Source: Carettochelys insculpta (Eukaryota; Chordata; Testudines; Carettochelyidae). Taken from it: a stretch of 64,000 nt of DNA. The notes beneath the pieces were generated by a model that was given only the letters and a program-made list of their open reading frames with translations, did not search any database and was not told the DNA's origin. Position numbers and translations under genes: made by a program. The stretch is taken from positions 29,852,598 to 29,916,597 of the forward strand of contig NC_134138.1 in the NCBI RefSeq assembly GCF_033958435.1. The letters run 5' to 3'. This document shows, piece by piece, positions 52,767 to 63,870 of this stretch; the stretch's first letter is position 1; the number at the start of each line of letters is the position of its first letter.

Positions 52767-53118
52767 TGGGCTGTGTCTACACTACAAAGAAATTTCGAAA
52801 GGGGGAACGTCGAAAAAGAAAATTGGAATAAGGGATTTCGAAATAGCGCGGCTACACACACAAAATGGATCACTGTACTGATCCGCTATTTCAAAAGAAC
52901 ACTCTCCATTTTTCGAAAGAGAGCGTCCACACTGGAAAATGGGCTATTTCGAAATAAGCAGCCAGGAAACATCATGCAGGGGGTCACATGGCTGACAAGC
53001 CCTTCCGGGTCACACAGCCAGCAGCACCCTTAAAGGGCCCCTCCCAAACACATCCACCCTGCACACACAGAGCCCAGCAGAGCAGTACACAGCACTGCAT
53101 GGACTGTGCACCCAGAAC

Positions 53119-53460
53119 CAAGAGGAGAATGGAGGAGCAGCAGCTGTCAGAGTCTGATGCTGGCACTGTCACTGGGACCCAGGCAGTCATCACTATCCTG
53201 GGCTTGGTGGATGCCCCGGAGCCCACCTTCCCACCCACACGTGTCCTGCAGGCTCTGCCAAGGGGGCAGCCACCGCTCCCCGTCCCCCAAGGCACCTCTG
53301 GAGCCACCCCAGCAGTGGGGACTGGTGGGAGAGGCTGGTCCTGGGCCAGAGGGATGACGAAAGGTGACTCGCCAATTTTAGAATGACGAGGCACACATTC
53401 ATGGAGCTGTGTCAGTGGCTCTCACCCGCCCTGCAGCACATGGACCACTCGCAAGATGGG
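53119..53460 (+). pseudogene. Transposase N-terminal remnant
   Basis: In one frame the segment at 53317-53353 gives DWWERLVLGQRDDER, then a TGA. In a nearby frame FRMTRHTFMELCQWLSPALQ follows. These match the N-terminal region of the copy 1 and 2 transposases. The sequence then departs from transposase near 53455. An acidic leader (MEEQQLSESDAGTVTG) precedes it in another frame. Confidence 0.7.
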
Positions 53461-54782
53461 CGGATGGGCTGAGGGTGGGGAGAATGAGGGCAATGTGTTT
53501 GGGGGCAGCAGTGGGAGTGGCTTCAGGGGCAGCGGGGGGGGCAGGTTCAGGGGTGGGTGGGGCCGGGGGGGGTGCCGTTGGAGGGCTGTGACTACCTCAG
53601 ACCAGACCTCCCTCCGCCAGGCCCTGTCCTCCCTCCACCAGGGCCTCTCCTCCCGCTCTGTGAGCAGCCACTCCCAGAGCATGGCGGTCTGCTACTGGAT
53701 GGCTGCGGTGTAGGCCTCTGCCGCCTCCTGGTGGTTGTAGCGCCACCGGTGTCGGGCAGTCCGGGTCTGGGCAGGCAGCACCCGGGGCAATGGGGAGGAG
53801 GGCTCTCCGGCTCCGTCTGAGGTTGGCACGGGTGTGGTCCAGCCCTCAGAGGATGATGCTGTGGAGACACAAGGGGACAGAGCCACCCATCAGTGCTGTC
53901 ACCCAGGACCAGGGTCTCCACCCGCCCCATCCCCAGGCCATCCCCCGAGGTGGTGCCTCCCCTGCCGACCCCGCTTGGGGTTCCCGTGTGCCTGCCGGGA
54001 CCTCATCTGTGGAGCAATTGCTGGCTGCAGCCTGGCCTCTGCATCCCTCCCTGGTCGGGCAGGCTGGGGTGCTGTCCATGGGTGCATGTGCTGGATGGCA
54101 CCGTGCTTGGGTCTGGGACGGGCAGGGTACCATGGGATAGGCCCCACACCCAGGCCACGCGATCCACCTGTCACCTGCCTGGACCTCCAGAGAACAGGGC
54201 CGGGGACACCGGCCTCGAGGGCACCTGGCTGGAGGTCTCAGAGCTCACTGTGATGAGTAATGGGCCCCCCTTGTCCGAGTCGCTCCAGGTCCCCGCAGGT
54301 GTGGTCTGGCTGGAGGGTCCCGGCTGCTCCAGTGGGTCTATCTCCTAGTCAGGGTCTGGGTCGCCTATGTCCACCCGCACCGACGGCTCTGGGACATCCT
54401 TCAGGCCGAGGAGCTGTTGCAGGGCCCGGTAGTGTGGGTACCTTGGGCTGGCTCCAGCTCCCGACTGACTGCGGGCATCCTTGGCCTGGCTGTAGGCCTG
54501 CCTGAGCTCCTAAACTTTGGAGCAGACCTGAGTAGCCGTGCGCTCGGGGTGTCCCCGCTTCTGCAGCCCCAGGGACAGCCGCTCAAAGGCAGCTGCATTG
54601 CAGGGCCTCCCTGTGCTGTGGAGCAGCACCTCCTCTTCTGCCCAGAGGCCGAGGAGGTCTTTCACCTTGGCCTCGGTCCAGGATGGGCCCCCTCCTTCTC
54701 TTCCACTGGCTCTCCTCTGGCGATCCCTCGGGTGGGGAAGGGGGGGCCTCCTAGGGTGCCCCAGAGTGTGGGGACTCGCCAT
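53422..54782 (-). pseudogene. Myb/SANT-like accessory gene remnant, diverged family
   Basis: The complement from 54782 encodes a proline/arginine-rich start, then GGPSWTEAKVKDLLGLWAEE and a Myb/SANT-like domain with two tryptophans. The C-terminal coiled-coil-like part reads LLTEREERPWWREDRAWRRE near 53650. The region between (54500-53700) has broken frames, with acidic and serine/proline-rich pieces. This is the counterpart of the genes at 31607-33604 and 59375-61024. Stops and frame changes make it nonfunctional. Confidence 0.7.
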
Positions 54783-55234
54783 CCCACTGATGGGCTGGGT
54801 GGCACGGCCATCTGGCTGCTGGAGTGTGTATAGGGCTGAGCTCGTGCTTCTCGAGCCCTAGGCACACTCTCAGCTTCCTGTATGGGGTTTCCAGAACCTT
54901 GTGGCTTTAAGGGGCTGGCCCAGGGACGATAGAGCCCTTCCAGGTCTTGATAGCGAGTCTCCTGTGCTCCCTGGAGCTGCCGCCATGGCAGACCTGCAAT
55001 TTCGAAATTGTGGGCAGCGGAGCGTCTACACATGCCCTATTTTGAAATTTTATTTCGAAAGGGGCCGCTCTTCCCAATCCCGGATGGGAAGGGTGATTTT
55101 GAAATTCAGACCAGTTTTCCCCGAAAACAATTTCGAAAGAGGCTGTTGAGTGTGTAGACGCTCTGCAGCCTCTTTCGAAATTGCGGCCACTTTAGAAATT
55201 AATTTTGAAATAGAATGCTAGTGTAGATGCACCC

Positions 55235-57473
55235 ATGGAGTTACTGAGGCACAATCAACACAGAAACAATATTTTTACTGAGAGTTTTCAACTGAGCCAA
55301 GAGGCTCCTCGGCTACAGAAATTACACAGCAAAATGTATTAGAAAAAATGCCATAATGACATATTTCTGCAAGCACTTCGTAGAGTATAAGATATTTGGT
55401 CTTTTGTCAGGATCGATGAGCTATTTGATATTAAGTTAACAAAACTACTGCTAAACTTCTAAATGCAGAAGTGTGTCAGCAAAGAGTGTATCTGGGTGGA
55501 ATGAGAGTTGTCTAAGAGTTGGGTCAAGTCAATCAGAGCTTGGAGGATTAGAGTTTTAACTCAGCCTACCATGCTGACTTGCTTTGTAACCCTGGGCAAT
55601 CATTCGGCCTCCTTGAGTCTAATTCAGTTTATCTGCCTAATTGGGAAACAGCAGGACTTTATCAAAATCCAGATTTTTGCATCAGAATTGTGTTCTTCAT
55701 GGAAATTAACCTTCTGATTAGCCCTCTAAATTTCAAAAAGCCCTCTCTTGCCTCAGGAAATGAATACTTTGGAATGGCCTCCACAGCCTGAAAGGGGGAA
55801 GAATAGAGATGGAAGATTCTAATTAGACTCTTCTCTTCAGACCAAGGGGGAACTGCAGGTATGGTAACTGGCGTGCTCAGGCAATCTGAAAGAGAACTTG
55901 AGGCGTAGATTCACTATGGTAGTATTGAGTAACGAACACCCTGCCTCCTAACATGTCCCCTCATCTGACATTTCCTCAAACAAAGCAAACATTGAAATGG
56001 TTTGGAGGTGTGTGATGTGGTGGGCATCCTCCCTATGCTAGGCAAAAAAGGGTTTAATCCCACACTCTGGGCAGAAGAAGTCCTGCCCCTCAGACCATGC
56101 TGGACATGCTCCAAATGCTGCCTTAGTATAAGAGGAAACAGCCCAACTCATTCGAGGCTTCGTGGAGGCTGCAGGGCAGGAGCTGCAATGCCACTGATTA
56201 CAAGGATCAGACAGCACAAGAGATCAGGCAGGAGACAGGGTGCCTTCAGATAACTGCAGCGAGTCAGATTTCCAGGGAGCTACCCCTGACGGGGAACCCA
56301 CAGACCCTGATGCTATGTACCACCTCAGGAGATGCAGTAGGAAGGGGCCCAGGCAGGCAGAGGGAGTGATATCTCTCATCTGAGCAGGGTCTGAGCAGGG
56401 TCAGAGTGTTGAAGTAGGATTCCCTGCTGATAGGATGACAATAACTCTCATTGCCAACAGGGCCCTCAGCTGGGATCCAGTGGGAAGGGAAGACCCAGAT
56501 CTACCTATGATGCCCCCTTCCCTGACTTCAGCCACCAGGCTATACAGCTCTGTCACCAAGAGCAGTTGCATTGACTCTGGCCACTACATCTCCCTGATGC
56601 CACGGGTGCTCCTGTTAACTCTAGCAATTGAGCCAAATAGCTCTGAGACCCAAGGGCATTTGCATTGACTCTAACTATTAGGCTGTGCTGCTCTGTACCT
56701 GAGGGTTGCCATATTGACTCCATCCCTGAGCTATGCTGCTGTTAGCCTAAGGACAGTCTTGTAGATTGCAACTGCGGTGGTGTCACAACTCCAGCCTGTC
56801 TCAAGAGAGAATGGGTGTGCGTACCATGCAGCAGTGTGGACCGCTGAAATTCTCCAGTGGAAAACTCTGAGGGAAGGTGAAGAAAATGAAATTATATTTT
56901 GTGTTGGTTCTGGCTGCTAGTCATACACATGCACACTGTATATAAGTGCACCAGGAAGCCTTAGGTAAGTTGGCAACATTTACCCAAGGAATTATTTTAT
57001 TTACTTTGTATTATGTAGTCCCTAGGAGTCCTACTCTGAACACAGTTCTTTAGCTGAGATTATAGGTTTATAAAAAAAATTCCTTCTCTGCATTGTGTTA
57101 CAGGCACTTAGCTGAATACTAGGACCAAGCCCCTAACACAATCCTCTCACATAGCGAAATGCTAGTGCTAATTTAGGATAGGTACGAAGGCAAAGTATGG
57201 AAGGCATGAAATCCTTTCGAAGGCAAAGTAAATGAGCTCAAAGCAGTAAGCATGAAGTTGTTTTAGAAGTTCAGGCCTCCTGCAACACGTAGTATCAGAA
57301 ATTACAGGCTGGGTGCTGATCCATTTCTCTGTAGCTGTGAAGGGAGTGAGGGAGGACCAGTTATCCAAGAAACCTCTGAGTTAGACAAAGCAGGATGCAA
57401 TTTAGATTTTAGATGATCAAGTGGGAGTTGCTTATACTGCTCACTGATATCCAAGGAGGTGATTTCATTTGTG
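55235..57473. other. Intergenic sequence
   Basis: No gene. A MIR-like stretch lies at about 55555-55630 (GCTTTGTAACCCTGGGCAAT). The rest shows no recognised feature. 56420-56760 carries repeated GCCACCAGGCT/GCATTGACTCT-like phrases. Confidence 0.4.
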
Positions 57474-57925
57474 CAGTGGTCCCCAGGTTTTTCAAGTCAG
57501 GTGTCCCTTATCTCTGTTAGTGCCTGCACTTGGAGTCGCAGTCAGGAACTAGGACTGGGACCTTGGCCAGGACTCCAGAGGGAGAGCTGTGGCTGGGCCA
57601 GGAGCAAAACCCAAGGCCAGGGCCAGGAGCGGGGCGATAGTGGGGTGATAGCTGCATTGGTCCCCAGGTTTTTCAAGTCAGGTCTCCCTTATCTCTGTTA
57701 GTGTCTGCACTTGGAGTCACAGTCAGGAACTAGGACTGGGACCTTGGCCAGGACTCCAGAGGGAGGGCTGTGGCTGGGCTAGGAGCAAAAGCCAAGGCCA
57801 GGGCTGGAGCAGGGCTGGGTGTCACTTTCTCCTCAAATCTGGTGCAGGCTGGGCCAGTCCCTGTGGCCTCCCCTGCACTGTGAAGTGTTCAGAGGGGGAC
57901 ATGCCCAACAAGTTGGGGACCACTG
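57474..57925. mobile_element. hAT-like element with internal tandem duplication
   Basis: Left end CAGTGGTCCCCAGGTTTTTC; complement of the right end CAGTGGTCCCCAACTTG. A hAT-type terminus, 452 bp. The interior is a direct duplication of a 182-bp unit: 57477-57658 and 57659-57840 share TGGTCCCCAGGTTTTTCAAG and CAGGACTCCAGAGGGAG. No 8-bp target duplication seen. Confidence 0.75.
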
Positions 57926-58957
57926 AGCTAGGGAGAGAGGCATTTCCTTCACTCTCCCAAGTTTCTGGAGAAGTTCAGCTTATCAGGTGTTTCAAGAGGA
58001 ACTGAAGTCTGTCAAATAGGTCTGCAGGGGTCCATGAGAAATTTGGCCTGAGGTACTTAAGCTGGAGGAAATCCATGCAAACCAGAATGTAAGGGTAGAG
58101 GAAACAGAATGTAGAGAAACAGCCCTCCAATGAATAACACCTTCTGTCAAGAGAATATTGGACTCAGAAATCAGTGCTATGCACTTATCTTCCAAAGGTG
58201 GGTTAAACAGCACAAGCAACCAGCAGCATAGCAATCAAAGCAATTCTAGTGACAGAGTAATGTAAGTCAAATGTTCTCCTGCTTGCAGATTGGTTTAAGA
58301 CACTGAGGGAATAATCTGATCAAGCATTGTGGTCATACAGTCCCTACATCTGATGCTCACCCTTAGGTGGGCTAGATGGTTGCTTCAGAAGAATTATATG
58401 TGGAAGAAAAGTTGTTTACATGTATTGTAATCTAATCTAACCAGTGTCTCCCAAGTACTAGACAGCGAACAAAGAATTTGTCCCTATGGGGATGGGCGTA
58501 ATAGGGATTATGTGCAGTAAATGGTAAACACTTGTGAGCTGCTGAAGAGGGCAGACTGTTGAGATGGAAATTATGAGACTACTGAGAACAGGACAGAGTT
58601 GATAAACAACATGCTCTCTGCAAATGGAGCTTACTCCTTAAATGACAGGAAGTAAGTTAAAGGTCACCCTTTCATTTCTATGCTAGTGAGGAATGAGGGG
58701 ATAGAAAAATCAGAGTGGGTTTTTCCTCACTTTCTTTTTTCACGTTTTCCTCCCCAACCCCACTCTTTTTCCCCATTGGCAAAAATCTAAAAAAAAAGAG
58801 AGAGAAATATCTTTTCCGGTATAAATGAAATGATTCCAAGACTGCTGAAATCATTGTAAAGCATTTCACTGGAAAAAAAAAAAGAATGAGAGAGAGAATT
58901 TACTTTGTTGTTTTAAAAATACAGAAAAAGAAGCCTGTTTTGACTGGCACTGTATAT
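57926..58957. other. Intergenic sequence
   Basis: No gene or repeat recognised in about 1 kb. Confidence 0.4.
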
Positions 58958-59374
58958 AGATGCGTCTATACATGCCAGCTACTTCGAAGTAGTTGCGCCA
59001 ACTTCAAAATAGTGCCCGCCATGACTACACGTGGCAGGCGCTATTTTGAAGTTGACATCGACGTAAGGCAGCGAGACGTCGAAGTCACTATCCCCAACAG
59101 GAGATGGGAATAGCGCCCTAAGTAGGGTACGTGTAGCTAATGCACGTCCCGCAACGTCGAAATAGAGGGGTCTGCCATGGAAGCCATCAGCTGAGGGGTT
59201 GAGAGACTGTCTCTCCAGCCCCTGAGCTCGATGGTGGCCGCGTGCAGCGGCCCCTTAAAGGTCCCTGCCCCCTGCCTTCCTGTGCAGGAAGCTGAGAGAG
59301 CGTGCAGGTGGCCGCACAGCCACGCGGCCAGCCTGCACGTCTCACAGCAGCCAAGAGCCACCCCCCCCGCTGCG

Positions 59375-61024
59375 ATGGCTGCCCACCAGCCCCCCAAGTG
59401 CCCCCAGGGCACCCCCCCCCAGGGGAGCCAGGGCTCACAGGCTGGCAGCCAGCCCGGGAAGCAGCAGTGGGGCCCCTCTTGGACGGAGGCCAAGCTTCAG
59501 GACCTGCTGGGGTTCTGGAGCGAGGAAGAGGTGCTCCAAGTAATGGGGAGCAAGAGGCGGAACACGGATGTGTTCACTTGGCTGGCCAAGGGCCTGGCTG
59601 CCCAGGGTCACCCTGCCCGCACTCCTGACCACGTCAGGAGTAAGGTTAAGGAGCTGCAGCAGGGTTACGCCCGGGCCCAGGATGCAGCCATCCGATCTGG
59701 GGCCGCCCCCGTCACTTGCCCCTTTTACAGGGAGCTCAGGGAAATCCTGGGCCCCCAGCACACCTCCTCCCCTCCGGCCACTCTTGATACCTCGGCCGAG
59801 GAGCCCCAGCAGGCCCCGGAGGCGGAGTCCGCCCCGGAGGCAAGACCTGCACCCCAGGGGCCCCCCCAGGAGCCCACCCCTGGGACACCGGAGAAGGAGG
59901 AGAAGGGGGGATCCTCTTCCAGCAAAGGGGGGCTCCGGATCACCATCCCGTCCCGGAGCTCCAGCAGGGCGTCCGCCCACTGGGTGTCCTCCGACCGTGG
60001 GAGCGGACCATCAGGTATGTACCCCACCCCGGTGCACACCCCGGGGGTTGAGGGGCGGGGGCAGAAGACATGACCAGGGCCCTCCACATGCCCAGATGAC
60101 CATGGCCCCAAGGACAGCAGTGGCATGTCCCTCAGAAGAGTGCATCAGCCCCTGCCCCCACCCCAGCATGACAGTGCCATGCCCCATCCCTGGGGATGGG
60201 GGGAGCGGAACCTAGGGTCCCCTGGGGGGGAGGGGGTGGGACACCCATCAGCAGCAGCAGCATCTCCCGGGGATGGGGATGGGGAACCTGCAGCAGAGGG
60301 GTGGGGGGACAAGGGCCACAGCTCAGAGGCCACACTAACGGCTGTCTCCACTCTTCTTCCCCCCCTGTGTTCCGCAGCTGCACCATCGGAGGGACCGGAG
60401 AGCACCAGCGAGGTGTCAGTGATCCTGGAGAGCCCAGCGGGGCCATCACTCCAGGCCAGCCCCTTGGCGGAGCACTGACCAGCCCCAGGGCGGGGACGAC
60501 GGCGGACCCAGCACCACCCACGGACGGCGACGGACCCCCAGCTGCTGGCGATCCTCCGACGGCAGCTGGAGGTCTCGGAGCAGCGCCTGCGGGTGGAGGA
60601 GCGGCAGCTCCATCTGCAGGAGCGGGTGCTGGCCTGGCGCCAGGAGGCATGGGGGGCCTTTATGCGCACCTTCGAGTGCATTGTGGACTACTTGGCCCCC
60701 CATGCCGCGCCGGCCGCCGCTCTGCCTGCCCTGCCTGCTCCACCTGCCGTTGCACCGCCGTCCGCCACCAAGGGGCCCTCCACCAAGGGGGACCTGGGGC
60801 CTGCTGACACCTGCCGGCCATATCTACCGGTCCAGCCAGCCCCAGCCAGGGCTGAGGCCGAGGCATGGGTCATGGCCGCCCACCCCCAGCACTGGACATT
60901 AGGGGGTGCAGGGCCCAGGACGTGGCCCCCCCCTCCCCCTTTGTACATATCCCATTTTACTTGTGTTTTGTATATAGTTTGTATTAGACCCCTGTTATTT
61001 TATGATACCTGCCCCCCCATGTAA
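59375..61024 (+). pseudogene. Harbinger Myb/SANT-like accessory protein, copy 2 (two exons, internal stop)
   Basis: The start is ATG at 59375. Residues about 35-103 are the Myb/SANT-like domain (PSWTEAKLQDLLGFWSEEE, VRSKVKELQQGYARAQ) with Trp36 and Trp48, expected to bind the element ends. A Pro/Glu/Ala-rich linker and an EKEEKGGSSSS tract follow. Exon 1 ends at 60014 (donor GTATGT) in phase 1. Exon 2 starts at 60378 (acceptor TTCCGCAG), giving AAPSEGPESTSEVSVILESP. A TGA at 60476-60478 stands where copy 1 has a glutamine codon. Beyond it the same frame continues through the coiled coil (EERQLHLQERVLAWRQE) to a stop at 61022-61024. Without the stop, this copy is nearer to intact than copy 1. 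Confidence 0.82.
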
Positions 61025-61161
61025 ATAGTTCTCCCCTTCCTTGTCTTCCCCTTTTTTTTCCTTATCATCCATATAATATATATAATATTTATATTGGTTG
61101 TAAATAATATATAATAATAATAAGAGCTCAACGTTTTCTGGTTTCACTAACAACGTCTATT

Positions 61162-61167
61162 TTTATT
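61162..61167 (-). terminator. Poly(A) signal of the copy 2 transposase
   Basis: AATAAA on the minus strand, about 105 bases after the stop, at the same relative place as in copy 1. Confidence 0.65.
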
Positions 61168-61273
61168 TACAAGAAAAATGTGGGGGGGGTGGTCTTGGCT
61201 GCTCTGTGGTATGGGCGTAGGGGCAGGGAGTATGGTGGAGAATGGAGGGGTGCAGTGGGGGGCCTGCCAGCAT

Positions 61274-62686
61274 TCACCCCGTGGCCTTGTCGAAATGGGC
61301 CCGCAGGGCCTCCCGGATCCAGATCCCTTCGGGGTCCACCTGGCGACTGGGGACAGCGGGTGGCTGCAGATCGGCCCTGCCAGCCTCCACAGCCCAGCCC
61401 TGAAAGAATACCTCCCCCTTGCTCTCGACCAGGTTGTGGAGGGCGCTGCACGCGCCCACAATTTGGGGGATGTTGGTGGGGCCTGCATCAAGGTGGGTGA
61501 GGAGACACCTCCAGCACCCTATGAGGCAGCCAAATGTGCACTCAACCACCTGGTGCGCGTGGTTCAGGCGCATATTGAAGTGCTCCTGGCTGGCTGACAG
61601 ATGGCCCGTGTAAGGGTGCATGAGCCAGGGCCGGAGGGGGTATGCTGCGTCTACAATGATGCAGAGGGGCATGGTGGTGTCCCCCACAGGAATCTCCCGC
61701 TGGGAGATGGGGGATGTAGGTCCCCGCCTCCAGCCGGCGGCACAGGCCCGAATTCCGGAATACCCGGGCATCGTGGGTGCTGCCAGGCCAGCCAACATAT
61801 ATGTCCAGGAAGCGGCCCTGGCTGTCCACCAAGGCCTGGAGGACCACTGAGTGGTAGCCCTTCCTGTTTAAGAAGCGTCCTCCACTGTGCTCCGGGGCAT
61901 GGATGGGGATATGGGTCCCATCCAGAGCCCCGAAGCAACTGGGGAAGCCCAGGGTGGCAAAGCCCGTGATGGCAGCATCCGGGTCCCCAAGCTGCACGAG
62001 CCTGTGGAGGAGCAGGGCATTGATGGCGCGGACGACCTGGAGGGGAAGGACATGGGAGAGCACCAGTGAGGGGTGTGCAGGGTGTGTCCGGCCCTCCCCT
62101 GCCAGGGCTCCCCTGCCAGGGCTCCCCTCCCCTCCCCTCCCCTACCAGGGCTCCCCTCCCCTGCCAGGGCTGCCTCCCCCTCCCTGTGGGTCCTCTTACC
62201 TTCATGAGGACAGCCCCGATGGTGGCCTTGCTGACGTCAAACTGCTGCCCCACGGATCGGTAGCTGTTTGGAGTGGCCAGCTTCCAGACAGCGATGCTGA
62301 CCCGTTTCTCCACGCTGAGGGCACGCCGCATGGTGGTGTCCTGGTGCCTCAGTGGGGAGGTGAGCCACTGGCATAGCTCCAGAAATGTCTGCCGGCTCAT
62401 CCGAAAGTTCTGGAGCCAGCGGTCGTCATCCCACTCTCCAAGCACCAGCCGCTCCCACCAGTCGATGCTCGTGGGGTAGCTCCACAGCCGGCAGCGTGTG
62501 CGGCGGGGGTGGGGGGTGGGGGGCTGCAGGGTCTGGGGTTGCTTCCTCCTCCCCTGGGGGCAGCTCCTCTTCTGTGGCTAGAATATGATCAGCTGCCTCC
62601 TGCATGGCATTGAGCAGGGCGAGTGCTGCTCCTACAGGGGCGGCTGGGTGGACCTCTGGCTGCTGCTGCTGCTGCTGGGGGTCCAT
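61274..62686 (-). pseudogene. Harbinger DDE transposase, copy 2 (two exons, frameshifted)
   Basis: On the complement, exon 1 runs to 62200 (donor GTAAGA after ATGAAG) and exon 2 starts at 62036 after CCCTCCAG. The helix-turn-helix region reads RWLQNFRMSRQTFLELCQWL and YRSVGQQFDVSKATI. The catalytic motifs ALDGTHIPI, STHDARVF and VVECTFG keep the three acidic residues. GRLKGRW of copy 1 is GCLIGCW here, partly explained by CpG decay. A 7-base insertion near 61698-61708, absent from copy 1, breaks exon 2 between the second aspartate and the glutamate. The last 70 codons, shifted in copy 1, are in frame here up to the TGA at 61274-61276. The MDPQQQQQQPEVHP leader (ATG at 62686) is again in a different frame from the catalytic part. 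Confidence 0.87.
62090..62185. repeat. GC-rich minisatellite in transposase intron
   Basis: Several CCCTGCCAGGGCTCCCCT units in the intron (62037-62199). Copy 1 has a shorter version in its intron at 30358-30405. Confidence 0.75.
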
Positions 62687-63069
62687 GACTGCGTCGCCGA
62701 GGTGTGCGTGCCTGTGGCTCTGCAAACCACGTGCTGTGCAGGCTGAGTGTGTCTGGGAGGGGCCTTTTAAGGGAGTGGCTAGCTGTTGCCCCGGAAGTGC
62801 TAGTCTGCCCTGTGACCCTGTCTGCAGCTGTTCCTGGCACCCTTATTTCGATGTGTGCTACTTCGGCATGTAGACGCTCCCCCCGCAGCGCCTACTTTGA
62901 TGTGGTGCTGCCCATCGTCGACGTTGAACGTCGACGGCACCAGCCCTGGAGGACGTGTAGACGTTATTCATCGAAATAGCTTATTTCGATGTCGCTACAT
63001 CGAAATAAGCTGTTTCGATGTAGCATACGCATGTAGACGTAGCCTGTGAGTGTTTTGTTTTAAACTGAA

Positions 63070-63375
63070 AGTTCCCATGCCCTCATCCCTAATCTAGCTG
63101 AGAAAGGTTTAACAAAACCTAGTGGCTGGAAATTGAAAGTAGACAAATTCTGACCTGCAATGAAGCAGATCTTTTTGACAGTGAGGGTAATTAGCTACTG
63201 GAATAATTTACCAAAGGTCATGGTGGCGATTTTTAAATCAAGACTGATCGTTTTTCTAAAAGATCAACTCTTGGAACTATTTTGGGGAAGTTCTATAGCT
63301 TGTGACATATAAGAGGTGAGACTAGGTGATCACAGTGGTACCATCTGGCCTTGAACGCTGTATATCTACTAGTCC
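63070..63375 (+). mobile_element. CR1-like LINE 3' end
   Basis: GAATAATTTACCAAAGGTCA, ATTTTTAAATCAAGACTG, TTCTAAAAGATC and the 3' end GACTAGGTGATCACAGTGGT followed by ACCATCTGGCC match the 3' part of an older CR1 subfamily. Confidence 0.75.
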
Positions 63376-63386
63376 TTCCTCTAATT

Positions 63387-63870
63387 CAGTGTTTCTCAAA
63401 CTTTTCCAATGGGCAAGCCTGTATTTGAAGTAAGGAAATTCATGAGGCCCTTAATATGATTATATAAATAAAAATTTAAAAAAAAAGACTTCCATAATTA
63501 CAGTAAGATGGCATAATTGACTTGTATGTGTTTCAAGAGATCGACAGTGAATACTTGAACTTGAAGGATAATGGGGTATGTGGAAATGAGATAATCTTTA
63601 CTTTAGCTCTGTGGTGTCCAACATGCTAGCCACTATCCACATGTGGCTATTTGGCCAGTTGAGTGTGGCTACTTAGCTTGGACAATAAATGTATTTTAAG
63701 AGTAATGTGACTACCGTAGTTTGTTATAATAGTAGCTACTGCTTCAGAACTGGTTGGACATCACGACTGTAGATTGTACAGAAACTTTGCCTTACAACTG
63801 CCCCCACAAAATTGACTTTTGTGACCCCCTGCTTGATAGTGAAACAGCTCTCACTGGGTGAGGAACACTG
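63387..63870. mobile_element. hAT-like element, decayed 8-bp target duplication
   Basis: Left CAGTGTTTCTCAAACTTTTC and right-end complement CAGTGTTCCTCACCCAGTG. The flanks CTCTAATT (63379-63386) and CTTTAATC (63871-63878) agree at 6 of 8 positions. A second hAT-like element is nested inside. Confidence 0.7.
63607..63768. mobile_element. Nested hAT-like MITE
   Basis: Left GTGGTGTCCAACATGCTAGC and right-end complement CAGTCGTGATGTCCAACCAG form terminal repeats. About 160 bp. Confidence 0.55.

Larger units (their letters stand above)
52768..55234 (+). mobile_element. Diverged Harbinger derivative, catalytic domain deleted
   Basis: Ends GGGCTGTGTCTACAC and, on the complement, GGGTGCATCTACAC. 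Subterminal ATTTCGAAAT-type motifs replace the TTCGATGT motifs of copies 1 and 2, so it is a separate family. It holds a transposase N-terminal fragment (+) and a Myb-like gene (minus). The transposase catalytic part is absent; the joint is near 53455. No clear target duplication. Confidence 0.8.
58958..63044 (-). mobile_element. PIF/Harbinger transposon copy 2, two genes
   Basis: Inverted relative to copy 1. Left end AGATGCGTCTATACATG (decayed) and complement of the right end GGCTACGTCTACATGCG. About 4.09 kb, nearly the same as copy 1 without its LTR. It carries the Myb-like gene (+) and the transposase gene (minus), convergent. Target duplication not clear; the left edge is approximate. Confidence 0.9.

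Noticed and set aside
57477..57840. CRISPR-like or tandem array
   Set aside because: Only two long units inside a hAT-like element of a vertebrate genome.
59375..60478. Host domesticated Myb-like gene such as NAIF1
   Set aside because: It sits inside transposon ends and pairs with a transposase in two independent copies.
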